A stretch of 64,000 nucleotides of DNA from Azotobacter chroococcum. Lineage in GTDB: Bacteria > Pseudomonadota > Gammaproteobacteria > Pseudomonadales > Pseudomonadaceae. The position numbers and the translations under genes were made by a program. The stretch lies in the NCBI RefSeq assembly GCF_004339665.1, contig NZ_SMMU01000015.1, forward strand, positions 1-64,000, read 5' to 3'. Shown here in pieces: positions 16,917-25,745 of the stretch; the first letter of the stretch is position 1; each line of letters opens with the position of its first letter. A model generated the notes under the pieces. The model made no database searches and was not told the origin of the DNA. It saw only the letters and a list, made by a program, of their open reading frames with translations.

Positions 16917-18641
16917 ATGAGCATCAAGTATGACTACGAAGCTGTCGTGATCGGCAGCGGTTTCGGCGGCTCGATCAATACCTGCCGCCTGGCCAAGCGC
17001 TGGCCGGGAGCGGTCCTGCTGCTGGAGCGTGGCAGGCGTTATCCGATGGGCTCGTTTCCGCGTTCTCCCTACGATATAGCGAACAGCTTCTGGAACCTGC
17101 TTCCCGAGCAGAGGATGCGGCCAAAAACCATTGCCGCTCAAGAGGCTCACGGGCTGTTCGACATCAGAAACTTCGATCATATCGATGCGGTCGTCAGCGC
17201 CGGACTGGGGGGCGGTTCGCTGATTTACGCCAACGTGTTCCTGGAGCCTCCCGAGGAGGTATTCGACGACAACTGGCCTGCAGCAGCCAGGAAAGAAGCC
17301 TTGCAGCCGTACTATGCCGTCAGCAAGGAGGTATTGGGGGCGAGGCCGGTACCGCAGAGCAGCGATCCGCGGCGCAAGGTCATTCGCACCGAGCTGTTTC
17401 AGGCGTTTGCCCAGTCCGAAGGACGTGAGTCGAAGCTGCTGGACATCAACGTTTTCTTCGGCAACGACTTCGAGAATCCGACCGCCATCGGCCTTCAGGA
17501 GAAGAACCGCTACGGCGCGGTGCAGACTTCCTGCGTGTACTGTGCGGAATGCGATCTGGGGTGCAATACGCACTCCAAGAACTCCCTGGATCTCAACTAC
17601 CTGCATGTGGCCGAGCACCGCTATGCGGCCCGCATAGAAACCGAAGCGCTCGGGCAGAAAATCGCTCCCCTGAACGAGCGGGGCGAGGAAGATCCGTCGG
17701 CAACCGGGGAGCATGGCTACCGGGTCTACTGGCTCGATCTCAAGAACGGGCATGTCGAGTGCAGCGCCCTGAGCCGTCGAGTGGTGGTGTCCGCCGGTAC
17801 GCTGGGTTCCACCGAACTGCTGATGCGCTGCCGGGATCTTCACAAGACGCTGCCCGGCATCAGCCAGCAACTGGGACAGCACTTTTCCGCCAACGGGGAT
17901 TTTCTCTCCTTCGTGATCGATGGAAAGAAACCGGCCAATCCGAACTATGGCCCGGTCATCACCCAGGGTACGGATTACAACCTGCTCAAGGATTTCGACC
18001 GCAAGCACGCCTTCATCCTCGAGGATGCCAGTTATCCGAACTTCGCCGCCTGGTATACCGAGGGCATCCGGCCCGGACTTTCGCACTTCCATGCCTTCGT
18101 GCGCACCGTGCGGCTGATGGCTTCTCGTTTCCTGCAGGGCCTCGGTAGCGGGCATATCGGCTATGCCTTCAATGAATTGCTCAAGGGGAGCCTTTCCTAC
18201 ACCAGCATCGTGCTGTTGTGCATGGGGATCGACAAAGGCAACGGTGTGATGAGTCTTTGCAAGGAAGGCTTCATCCACGTGAAGTGGCCCTACCGGGACA
18301 ACAGGGGCCTCTACGACGCCATCGAACGCATGGGCAAGCGCTTCCGGGACTGGACTGGCGCCAAGGTCTTCGTGCCTCTGCCGAACTGGCTATGGCCCAT
18401 GAAGCGTAACGTGACCGTGCATGCGCTGGGCGGCTGCCGTCTGGCCGACAGCCCGCAGCGGGGCGTGACCAGTGCGGCGCCGGAAACCTTTGGCCAGGTG
18501 TTCGGTTATCAGGGGCTCTATGTGGCCGACGGCGCCTTGCTGCCCAGCGCAGTGGGGGCAAATCCGGTGGCGACCATCAGTGCGCTCTCGGAGCGGGTGG
18601 CCGAGGGCATCACCGGGATCCGCCCCACGGCGGATCTCTGA
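16917..18641 (+). CDS. GMC-family FAD oxidoreductase, cholesterol-oxidase-like
   Basis: 574 residues. The FAD-binding GxGxxG loop is AVVIGSGFGGSINTCRLA (residues 9-26) and a second flavin motif is VVSAGLGGGSLIYANVF. A four-Cys cluster CVYCAECDLGC (Cys206, 209, 212, 216) precedes NSLDLNY, as in bacterial cholesterol-oxidase/ketosteroid-type GMC proteins. HALGGCRLAD (near residue 500) holds the catalytic His, and ADGALLPSAVGANPVATISA closes the FAD domain. The start at 16917 is chosen over an in-frame ATG at 16875 because the latter overlaps the patatin gene and adds a non-conserved tail. Probably oxidises a hydroxyl of a lipid or isoprenoid; substrate not deducible. Confidence 0.85.
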   Translation: MSIKYDYEAVVIGSGFGGSINTCRLAKRWPGAVLLLERGRRYPMGSFPRSPYDIANSFWNLLPEQRMRPKTIAAQEAHGLFDIRNFDHIDAVVSAGLGGGSLIYANVFLEPPEEVFDDNWPAAARKEALQPYYAVSKEVLGARPVPQSSDPRRKVIRTELFQAFAQSEGRESKLLDINVFFGNDFENPTAIGLQEKNRYGAVQTSCVYCAECDLGCNTHSKNSLDLNYLHVAEHRYAARIETEALGQKIAPLNERGEEDPSATGEHGYRVYWLDLKNGHVECSALSRRVVVSAGTLGSTELLMRCRDLHKTLPGISQQLGQHFSANGDFLSFVIDGKKPANPNYGPVITQGTDYNLLKDFDRKHAFILEDASYPNFAAWYTEGIRPGLSHFHAFVRTVRLMASRFLQGLGSGHIGYAFNELLKGSLSYTSIVLLCMGIDKGNGVMSLCKEGFIHVKWPYRDNRGLYDAIERMGKRFRDWTGAKVFVPLPNWLWPMKRNVTVHALGGCRLADSPQRGVTSAAPETFGQVFGYQGLYVADGALLPSAVGANPVATISALSERVAEGITGIRPTADL

Positions 18642-18785
18642 CTGAAGCGGCTTTTCAAGGTACCCGGGCAGGGAAGACAGGTACCTGGTCGGCAGACGCG
18701 ACGTCTGCCGGCACTCTGACCGTGCCCGGGGCAATCGAGCAACGTCTGCGCGCCGAACATTGGCCGCATCAGGACTGGATTCTTT
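18642..18785 (+). promoter_or_regulatory. Intra-operon gap with hairpin
   Basis: 144 bp, the longest gap in the island's gene run. It contains GGCAGAC-GCGAC-GTCTGCC (18691-18709), a 7-bp perfect stem, and a direct repeat of GGTACC (near 18658 and 18679). There is no T-run, so termination is doubtful. It could hold a second promoter for the phosphoesterase-CHAT pair. Confidence 0.4.
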
Positions 18786-20282
18786 ATGGAACATTTTCCC
18801 GAATACGATGAGATCCATGTGATTTCGGACATTCACATGGGCGGTGAAACCCACGACTTCCAGATTCTCCGGGAAACCGGGCGACTCGCCGGCTATATCG
18901 GCTGGGTGGGTCAGCAATGTCCCGAAGGGCGGGTGGCGCTGGTACTCAATGGCGATGTGTTCGACACCCTGGCCGAGCGCTCCACCGGATACATCGCCAT
19001 CGAGCGGGCCGTGGAGGTCGTCGGCCGCATCATGGGCGATCCTTCCTTCAGCGGCATCTGGGATGCACTGGCGCGTTTTGTGGCGCTGGATGGGCGGACC
19101 CTGGTATTCGTCATCGGCAACCATGACATCGAGATGTCCTTTGCCGGCGTGCAGCGGCTGATCCTCAACCGGCTGGCGGGAGACGATTCGCTGAAGCGCG
19201 GACGGATCGAGTTCTCCACCGTGGGCGCCGGCTACAGCTGCACGGTCGGCGGCGCCAGGGTCTACTGCACCCACGGCAACGAGGTGGATGCCTGGAACTA
19301 CAACCACTACGAGAGTCTGGCCAGGGTCGGACGGCGGCTGAATGCCGGCCTCGGTTTCGATCTGCGCGAGTGGCGGCCCAATGCCGGAACGCGGATGGTC
19401 AAGGAGGTCATGAACAGCGTCAAGGAACGCTACAAATGGATCGATCTGCTGAAGCCGGAAACCCAGGCGGCCGTCGGTACGCTGGTGGTGCTCGATCCCG
19501 CCCAGGCGAAGAAGGTTGGCGATCTGCTGTCCATCTTCGGAGAAAAGGTGCTCAGCGAAAAGGACATGAACCAGCGCCTTTCCGCCGATGAGCCAGTCTC
19601 CGGATCCCCGGGTCCGCTCGGCGCCGCCACGCCGGTCAAGGAGCCGTGGCTGGGGCCGAACCTGGGAGAAGCCTCCTCGGTGCAGGCGACTGCCGATGTG
19701 GATAGCCTGCTGCTTCAGGCCGAAAAGAATCTCGGCAAGCCTCTGTCCCAGTTGGCGGAGCAGGATGGCCAGCTGGGAACCGGGCAGTTGATCCTGGACC
19801 GCCTGACCGGCTGGATGCGCAATATCACCAAGGACGAAGCCCTGCGCCGGGCCTTGAAGGACTGGCTGGCCGACGACAAGAGCTTCGATCTGCAGGATCG
19901 GGACGACACCTTCAAGGCGGTTACGGCCAATGTCGGACAGTCCGTCAACTTTATCGTGACGGGGCATACCCATCTGGAGCGGGCGATCGACATGGGGGGA
20001 GGCCGTTACTACTTCAACTGTGGCACCTGGATTCGGCTGTTGCGCTTCAGCCAGTCCATGCTCAAGGATCAGGGCGCCTTCAAACCCGTCTACGACGTAT
20101 TGATGGACGGGCGCATGGAAACCATCGACAGGGCGACATTCGGAGACGCTTCCTTAGTCATGAACCAGACCAGCGCCGTGTCCATCCGCCAGGAAGGGGG
20201 GCAGGTCGTAGGTCGCCTCTACCATGTACTGGGCGACGGTACGGGGACTCCCGAAGAAATCCAGCGATTCGCGAGGCCCTGA
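18786..20282 (+). CDS. Calcineurin-like metallophosphoesterase
   Basis: 498 residues. All metal-binding motifs of the calcineurin-like family are present in order: SDIHMGG (Asp15, His17), LNGDVFDT (Asp57), IGNHDIE (Asn112-His113), YCTHGNEVD and VTGHTHLE. The segment between the last two motifs is unusually long and includes a low-complexity stretch (~residues 265-315), so it carries an insertion or extra domain relative to compact members. No signal peptide, hence cytosolic. It starts with a proper ATG and its stop is 2 bp before the CHAT gene; the pair is tightly coupled. The substrate (phospholipid, nucleotide or protein) is unknown. Confidence 0.85.
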   Translation: MEHFPEYDEIHVISDIHMGGETHDFQILRETGRLAGYIGWVGQQCPEGRVALVLNGDVFDTLAERSTGYIAIERAVEVVGRIMGDPSFSGIWDALARFVALDGRTLVFVIGNHDIEMSFAGVQRLILNRLAGDDSLKRGRIEFSTVGAGYSCTVGGARVYCTHGNEVDAWNYNHYESLARVGRRLNAGLGFDLREWRPNAGTRMVKEVMNSVKERYKWIDLLKPETQAAVGTLVVLDPAQAKKVGDLLSIFGEKVLSEKDMNQRLSADEPVSGSPGPLGAATPVKEPWLGPNLGEASSVQATADVDSLLLQAEKNLGKPLSQLAEQDGQLGTGQLILDRLTGWMRNITKDEALRRALKDWLADDKSFDLQDRDDTFKAVTANVGQSVNFIVTGHTHLERAIDMGGGRYYFNCGTWIRLLRFSQSMLKDQGAFKPVYDVLMDGRMETIDRATFGDASLVMNQTSAVSIRQEGGQVVGRLYHVLGDGTGTPEEIQRFARP

Positions 20283-20284
20283 AC

Positions 20285-22258
20285 ATGCGCGAAGCTTCCG
20301 CCATTTCCAGTGTCAAGCTGGAGCTGTTACGGAGCGGGCCGGCCCATAACCAGCTGCTTTCTCCTCTGACTTCCTACATTGCGCTGTGCGGTTCCGATGG
20401 GCCGGTAACGCTGAACATGCCCTTCGAGCAGCGCCAGTTGCTGAGCCGGTTGCAACGCCTGCGCTATCAGATGGACAGGACGCAGACTTCCGAAGATCAG
20501 CGCCAGTCGGAACTGCGTGACCTGGGCGAGATGATCGGCAAGGTGTTGGGACTGGTGCCTGCCCTGTTGTCCGAGCTGGGCAGTGCCAGCTCCGGCAACG
20601 GTCGGCTCGTTCATCTGCGGCTGGTGATGTCTGCCTTCGAACTGGGCATGGTGCCTTTCGAAACCGCGATCGCGGCGGAGGGCTTTCCCGGAGCGGGGTC
20701 TCCCCTGTTCCTGCAGACGCGCATGCCGATTTGCGTTACGCGTGAATTCCGCCGTGGCCGTCCCCTGCCGATCGAATGGAACCGGGAGCCCCGCATACTC
20801 TTTGCCTTTGCGGCTCCGGATGGGTTGTATGTGCCGGCCGAGAGCCATTTGCAAGCCTTGCGGGAGGCCATCGACCCCTGGGTCAGAGTCGAGGAAGACC
20901 CCAAGGCCCGCATCGAGGAAGTCAAAAAGCATCTGACGGTGCTGCCCAATGCTTCCCTGGAGCAAATCCGGACGCTCTGTGCCTCGGGTGAGTTCACCCA
21001 TGTGCACATCCTCGCCCACGGCAAATCCTTCCGGCATTGCGGGGACGAGCGTTACGGTCTGGCCCTGTGCGCCGAGGGCGGTACGGCTGCCGACGTCGTG
21101 GATGGAGAGCGGCTGGCCATCGCATTGATTGCCAGCGATCCGCTAGGCCACAGCCGGCATCGCCCGACGCTTGTCAGCTTGGCGACCTGCGATTCCGGCA
21201 ACATCGACTCCCCCCTGACCCCGGGGGGCAGCATCGCCCACGAGCTGCATGCCGCGGGCATTCCCTGGGTCATCGCTTCCCAGTTTCCGCTGTGGATGAA
21301 GGCGTCGGCCGTTGCCGTCAGGGAGCTGTATTCCGGACTTCTGAAGGGAACGGATCCACGCTGGGTGCTTTATGAACTGCGCCAGCGTCTGCGCACGGAC
21401 GTTCCGGAAACCCATGACTGGGCCAGTATCGTGGCCTATTCGACCGTATCCAGGGATTTCGAGCAGCAGGTCGGTCAGTTCCGCGATCAGCAGACGCGGC
21501 GGCGGATCGAGGTCAAGTTCGAGCGGATCGACGAGTTGGTTGGAGCGAATAACGAGTCCGGCGTCGAGCGTCCGAGCCTGACGGAGAAGCAGAAGCAGGA
21601 GCTGACACCGCTCTCGGCGGCGATCCGGGCGGATCTGGAAAGCTGGCGGGCCGAGTCGGGATGCGTGACGCCGGGCAATACGGAAATGGCCCACCGTTTC
21701 GGCATCAGTGGCGCCTGCGAAAAGCGCCTGGGCATCGCCTTCAACCAGATAGACGAGTCGGCAGAGCAGCGGGCGTATGAAGCCTGCCGGGATTTTTATT
21801 TTCAGGCCTGGAAGCTCGATCCCTGCAACCACTGGGTCATCACCCAGTGTCTGGCGATACGGGCCATCCTGGCGCTGCGGGAAGATAAAGAGGGCCGCCC
21901 GACGGACAGGATCGAGCAGGAAGCCAGGCAACTGGCGGCCGACTACGGTGTGATCTGGCAGGCGGTTCGTCAGGTGGTCGACTGGCGCATATGCAACTTG
22001 TCGGGACGCGAACAGGCTTATGCGTATAGCACGCAGGCCGAGCTGGATCTGCTGGGGACCGTTTATGCCGGAGCTGCTTCCGGTGAGGCGCTGAAGGACC
22101 AACTGGTCTTGAACTGCAAGGCCTTGAGGGAGCGGAGCGTGACCAATGCCCAGCCGCTGGTTTCGGCACGTCGCCAGTTCCGGCGTTACCTGCAGGACTG
22201 GCCCAGCCCGCTGTGGAACGACCTGGCCAGCGCCGCGCTGGAGCACCTGTCCCAATAA
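20285..22258 (+). CDS. CHAT-domain (caspase-like) protein with TPR-like C-terminus
   Basis: 657 residues. The central part is a CHAT domain, a bacterial relative of separase/caspase. The catalytic His lies in THVHILAHGKSF (His245) and the Cys in LVSLATCDSGNID (Cys302), followed by IAHELHAAGIPWVIASQF. Both catalytic residues are intact, so protease activity is expected from the family. The C-terminal ~250 residues are helical, with a TPR-like stretch (EACRDFYFQAWKLDPCNHWV). The N-terminal ~150 residues are unassigned. It is the last gene of the run, 2 bp after the phosphoesterase. CHAT proteases often act as regulated cutters in bacterial defence or cell-death systems; target unknown here. Confidence 0.85.
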   Translation: MREASAISSVKLELLRSGPAHNQLLSPLTSYIALCGSDGPVTLNMPFEQRQLLSRLQRLRYQMDRTQTSEDQRQSELRDLGEMIGKVLGLVPALLSELGSASSGNGRLVHLRLVMSAFELGMVPFETAIAAEGFPGAGSPLFLQTRMPICVTREFRRGRPLPIEWNREPRILFAFAAPDGLYVPAESHLQALREAIDPWVRVEEDPKARIEEVKKHLTVLPNASLEQIRTLCASGEFTHVHILAHGKSFRHCGDERYGLALCAEGGTAADVVDGERLAIALIASDPLGHSRHRPTLVSLATCDSGNIDSPLTPGGSIAHELHAAGIPWVIASQFPLWMKASAVAVRELYSGLLKGTDPRWVLYELRQRLRTDVPETHDWASIVAYSTVSRDFEQQVGQFRDQQTRRRIEVKFERIDELVGANNESGVERPSLTEKQKQELTPLSAAIRADLESWRAESGCVTPGNTEMAHRFGISGACEKRLGIAFNQIDESAEQRAYEACRDFYFQAWKLDPCNHWVITQCLAIRAILALREDKEGRPTDRIEQEARQLAADYGVIWQAVRQVVDWRICNLSGREQAYAYSTQAELDLLGTVYAGAASGEALKDQLVLNCKALRERSVTNAQPLVSARRQFRRYLQDWPSPLWNDLASAALEHLSQ

Positions 22259-22390
22259 GGGCAGACGAGCGTTCGAAAGGGATATGGCGCACGTGCGAGC
22301 GGCTCCCGGGCGTTTGCCGACGGACAGTAACGTGCAGGGTCCATAAGCGAGGCAGCCAACCCACCCGGGCCCGCAAAGCTATAGCCCATG

Positions 22391-22424
22391 AAAAAACCGC
22401 CGGCCTTGCGGGCGGCGGTTTTTC
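22391..22424. terminator. Bidirectional intrinsic terminator
   Basis: AAAAAACCGCC and GGCGGTTTTT flank a short G+C-rich loop, giving a stem with a U-run on either strand. It sits between the convergent CHAT gene and ahpF and can end both transcripts. Confidence 0.85.
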
Positions 22425-22452
22425 GTTCTCCGGGCCCCCGAGGGGCCGACCG

Positions 22453-24018
22453 TCAGGCCGGCGCCGAGGTGCGGATCAGGTGGTCGAAGGCGCCCAGCGA
22501 AGCCTTGGCGCCTTCGCCCACGGCGATGACGATCTGCTTGTAGGGCACCGTGGTGACGTCGCCGGCGGCGAACACGCCGGGAACCGTGGTGCTGCCATGG
22601 GCGTTGGTGATGATCTCGCCGCGCTCGCTGAGCTCGACGCTGCCCTTCAGCCACTCGCTGTTCGGCAGCAGGCCGATCTGCACGAACACGCCCTCCAGCT
22701 CGATGCGGTGCGCCTCGCCGCTGAGGCGCTCCTTGTAGACCAGGCCGTTGACCTTCTGGCCGTCGCCGATCACTTCGGCGATCGGCGCGTTGAGCAGCAC
22801 GGTGACGTTCGGCAGGCTGTGCAGCTTGCGCTGCAGCACCGCGTCGGCACGCAGCTTCTCGCCGTGGGTCAGCAGAGTGACGTGGGCGACGATTCCGGCC
22901 AGGTCGATGGCCGCCTCGACGCCGGAGTTGCCACCGCCGATCACCGCCACGCGCTTGCCCTTGAACAGCGGGCCGTCGCAGTGCGGGCAGTAGGCCACGC
23001 CCCTGGTGCGGTATTCCTGCTCGCCGGGGACGCCGAGGGCGCGGTAGCGGGCGCCGGTGGCGAGGATCACGGCCTTGGCCTTGAGCGAGGCGCCGGACTC
23101 GAACTGCACCTCGTGCAGACCGCCCTTGGCGGCGGCCGGCACCAGCTTGACCGCGCGCTGCAGGTTCATGATGTCGACCTCGTACTGGCGGACGTGCTCT
23201 TCCAGGGCGCGGGCGAGTTTCGGGCCTTCGGTTTCCGGCACGGAGATGAAGTTCTCGATGTCCATGGTGTCCAGCACCTGGCCGCCGAAGCGCTCGGCCA
23301 CCACGCCGGTGCGGATGCCCTTGCGCGCCGCGTAGATGGCCGCCGAGGCGCCGGCCGGGCCGCCGCCGACCACCAGCACGTCGAAGGCTTCCCTGGCGTT
23401 GAGCTTCTCCGCCCCGCGGGCGCTGGCGCCGGTGTCGAGCTTGGCGAGGATCTGCTCGAGCTCCATGCGGCCCTGGCCGAACGGCTCGCCGTTCAGGTAG
23501 ATGGTCGGTACGGCCATGATCTGGCGCTTCTCGACCTCGTCCTGGAACAGCGCGCCGTCGATGGCGACGTGGCTGATCCTGGGATTGAGCACCGCCATCA
23601 GGTTCAGCGCCTGGACGATGTCCGGGCAGTTCTGGCAGGACAGCGAGAAGTAGGTTTCGAAGCGGTATTCGCCGTCGAGGGCCTTGATCTGCGCGATGGC
23701 TTCCTCGCTGGCCTTGGACGGATAGCCGCCGACCTGCAGCAGGGCCAGCACCAGGGAGGTGAACTCGTGGCCCATGGGGATGCCGGCGAAGCGCAGGGAG
23801 ATGTCCGCGCCCGGACGTTCGAGGGAGAAGGACGGGACGCGTGCGTCCTTGCCGTCGGTGCGCAGGGTGATCTTGTCGCTCAGGCCCTGGATGTCCTGCA
23901 GCAGGCCGAGCATCTCCTGCGACTTGGCACTCCCGTCAAGGGTGGCAACGATCTCGAAGGGCAGGGTGACGCGCTCCAGGTAGGCCTGCAGCTGGGTCTT
24001 AAGGCTAGCGTCCAACAT
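22453..24018 (-). CDS. ahpF: Alkyl hydroperoxide reductase subunit F
   Basis: 521 residues, the normal AhpF length. It is the NADH-dependent flavoprotein that reduces AhpC. Two N-terminal thioredoxin-like folds carry the CQNC redox site (near residue 129); FAD ([20 protein letters not shown]) and NADH ([19 protein letters not shown]) sites follow, with the CPHC dithiol near residue 340. The protein ends in the standard [20 protein letters not shown]. No ahpC lies next to it in this window, which is unusual because ahpC normally precedes ahpF. The ATG is at 24018; I see no clear OxyR palindrome upstream. Confidence 0.95.
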   Translation of the reverse strand: MLDASLKTQLQAYLERVTLPFEIVATLDGSAKSQEMLGLLQDIQGLSDKITLRTDGKDARVPSFSLERPGADISLRFAGIPMGHEFTSLVLALLQVGGYPSKASEEAIAQIKALDGEYRFETYFSLSCQNCPDIVQALNLMAVLNPRISHVAIDGALFQDEVEKRQIMAVPTIYLNGEPFGQGRMELEQILAKLDTGASARGAEKLNAREAFDVLVVGGGPAGASAAIYAARKGIRTGVVAERFGGQVLDTMDIENFISVPETEGPKLARALEEHVRQYEVDIMNLQRAVKLVPAAAKGGLHEVQFESGASLKAKAVILATGARYRALGVPGEQEYRTRGVAYCPHCDGPLFKGKRVAVIGGGNSGVEAAIDLAGIVAHVTLLTHGEKLRADAVLQRKLHSLPNVTVLLNAPIAEVIGDGQKVNGLVYKERLSGEAHRIELEGVFVQIGLLPNSEWLKGSVELSERGEIITNAHGSTTVPGVFAAGDVTTVPYKQIVIAVGEGAKASLGAFDHLIRTSAPA

Positions 24019-24144
24019 GGGTTTCGACTCCTCGATGGGGGTGAAGAACTTGATGGGTGCAACCTTACGATGCAGGGGAGAATTTTCCTAATCGATTGAA
24101 CTTGTCGGGTCGATTTCGTTTTTCTATCCATGACGGCGCAGCCC

Positions 24145-24375
24145 TCATCGGCAGGCATGGGGCTGGTCCTCGACGAACGCCTGGGCAGACTCGGTGATCA
24201 GTGCCGCGCACGCATCGGCGAAGCGGCTCGCACAGTGGACGGTCAGGCCGCCACCGACGCTGTGGCCGAAGCAATGAAGTTCGCCGTCGGCCGGTTGCTC
24301 CGCGGATCGGACCTGCCGAAGCCGAGCCGGTCGTAGGCAATCACCTGCCTGCCGGCGCTCAGGACGTCGCCGAAA
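24145..24375 (-). pseudogene. Remnant of an alpha/beta hydrolase
   Basis: A short scrap on the minus strand reads GEAFGDVLSAGRQVIAYDRLGFGRSDPRS. After a frameshift it continues ELHCFGHSVGGGLTVHCASR and FADACAALITESAQAFVEDQ. DRLGFGRSD and GHSVGGG are the strand-4 and nucleophile-elbow motifs of alpha/beta hydrolases, with the normal intervening residues deleted. The N- and C-terminal parts are absent. It overlaps the last bases of hutF. Confidence 0.6.
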
Positions 24376-25729
24376 GCTTCGCCAGCAGTGCGGCGAAGGC
24401 GCGGGCGCTGTGTTCCTCGTCCGCATGACGGCCTTTGCGCACCACCCAGCGGCCGGCGACCATCAGGTCGCGCACCTGGCGGTCGCTGCCGGCGAACAGC
24501 CAGCGGTTGAGGATCTGGTCGCCTTCGGCATTGGCCAGATAGGGATCGGTGCCGTCCAGCACCAGCAGGTCGGCGCGCCGGCCGCTTTCCAGCGCGCCGA
24601 CCGGCTGGCCGAGGGCCTGGGCGCCGCCGCTCAGGGCGCCCTGGTAGAGCGCGGCGCCGACCGCCGGGCGGCCGGGCTGGACGAGACGGTTGCGCCGGCG
24701 GTCGCGCAGGCGCTGGCCGTATTCCAGCCAGCGTAGTTCCTCCACCACGCTGACCGAGACCTGGCTGTCCGAGCCGATGCCGAAGCGGCCGCCCCGGGCC
24801 AGGTAGTCCGTGGCCGGAAACAGGCCGTCGCCGAGGTTGGCCTCGGTCGCCGGGCAGAGGCCGGCGACCGCGCCGCTGGCGGCGAGGAGGGCGAGTTCGT
24901 CCGGCTGCGCCTGGGTGGCGTGCACCAGGCACCAGCGCTCGTCCACCGGGCAATTCTCGAACAGCCACTGCAGAGGGCGCCGGCCGCTCCAGGTCAGGCA
25001 GTCGTCGACTTCCTTCTGTTGCTCGGCGATGTGCAGGTGGATGGGGCCGTCGATGGGCGAGGCGGCCAGCACCCGTGCGATCTGTCCGGGGGTTACCGCG
25101 CGCAGGGAATGGAAGCCCAGCCCCAGGTACTGTCCGGCCTGCTCCAGCGCCGGGTGCAGGCGTGCCAGCAGGTCGAGGTAGCCGTCCGTGTCGAGGATGA
25201 AGCGCCGCTGCTCGGTGCCCGGCGGCAGGCCGCCGAAGCCGGAATGGCTGTAGAGCACGGGGACCAGGGTCAGGCCGATGCCGGCCTCGCGGGCGGCGCG
25301 GGCGAGGCGCAGGGACAGCTCGATGGGGTCGGCGTAGGGCCGGCCGTCGCGGTCGTGGTGCAGGTAGTGGAACTCCGCGACGCTGCTGTAGCCGGCCTTG
25401 AGCAGCTCGATGTAGAGCTGGCGGGCGATGGTTTCGAACTGGTCAGGGTCGAGCCGGGCGACCAGCCGGTACATCCGCTCGCGCCAGTTCCAGAAGCTGT
25501 CCTCGGCGCTGAACGCGACCTCGGTCAGTCCGGCCATGGCGCGCTGGAAGGCGTGGGAGTGCAGGTTCGGCAAGCCGGGCAGCAGCGGCCCGCGCAGGCG
25601 TTCGGCACCCTCGGCACGGGCATCGGGCTCGATCCGCCCGAGTCGGCCGGCGGCGTCGATTTCCAGGCGCACGTCGCGCGCCCAGCCGCCCGGCAGCAGG
25701 GCGCGTTCGGCGAACAGGGTGGTCGTCAT
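24359..25729 (-). CDS. hutF: Formimidoylglutamate deiminase
   Basis: 456 residues of the amidohydrolase superfamily. It converts N-formimino-L-glutamate to N-formyl-L-glutamate and ammonia, the step specific to the five-enzyme histidine pathway of pseudomonads. The metal-binding LLPGLPNLHSHAFQRAM lies near residue 55, IHLHIAEQQKEVDDC near 230, LVHATQA near 270, and the catalytic Asp in FGIGSDSQVSVS near 310. The start at 25729 (MTTTLFAERALLPGGW) is preceded by GCGAGG. It lies 16 bp downstream of hutH in the same direction. Its partners hutU, hutI and hutG are about 20 kb away. Confidence 0.93.
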   Translation of the reverse strand: MTTTLFAERALLPGGWARDVRLEIDAAGRLGRIEPDARAEGAERLRGPLLPGLPNLHSHAFQRAMAGLTEVAFSAEDSFWNWRERMYRLVARLDPDQFETIARQLYIELLKAGYSSVAEFHYLHHDRDGRPYADPIELSLRLARAAREAGIGLTLVPVLYSHSGFGGLPPGTEQRRFILDTDGYLDLLARLHPALEQAGQYLGLGFHSLRAVTPGQIARVLAASPIDGPIHLHIAEQQKEVDDCLTWSGRRPLQWLFENCPVDERWCLVHATQAQPDELALLAASGAVAGLCPATEANLGDGLFPATDYLARGGRFGIGSDSQVSVSVVEELRWLEYGQRLRDRRRNRLVQPGRPAVGAALYQGALSGGAQALGQPVGALESGRRADLLVLDGTDPYLANAEGDQILNRWLFAGSDRQVRDLMVAGRWVVRKGRHADEEHSARAFAALLAKLSATS

Positions 25730-25745
25730 GCTGGCCTCGCGGCGC

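Noticed and set aside
24019-24110. OxyR binding site before ahpF
   Set aside because: I looked for the spaced ATAG/CTAT pattern and did not find a convincing match.
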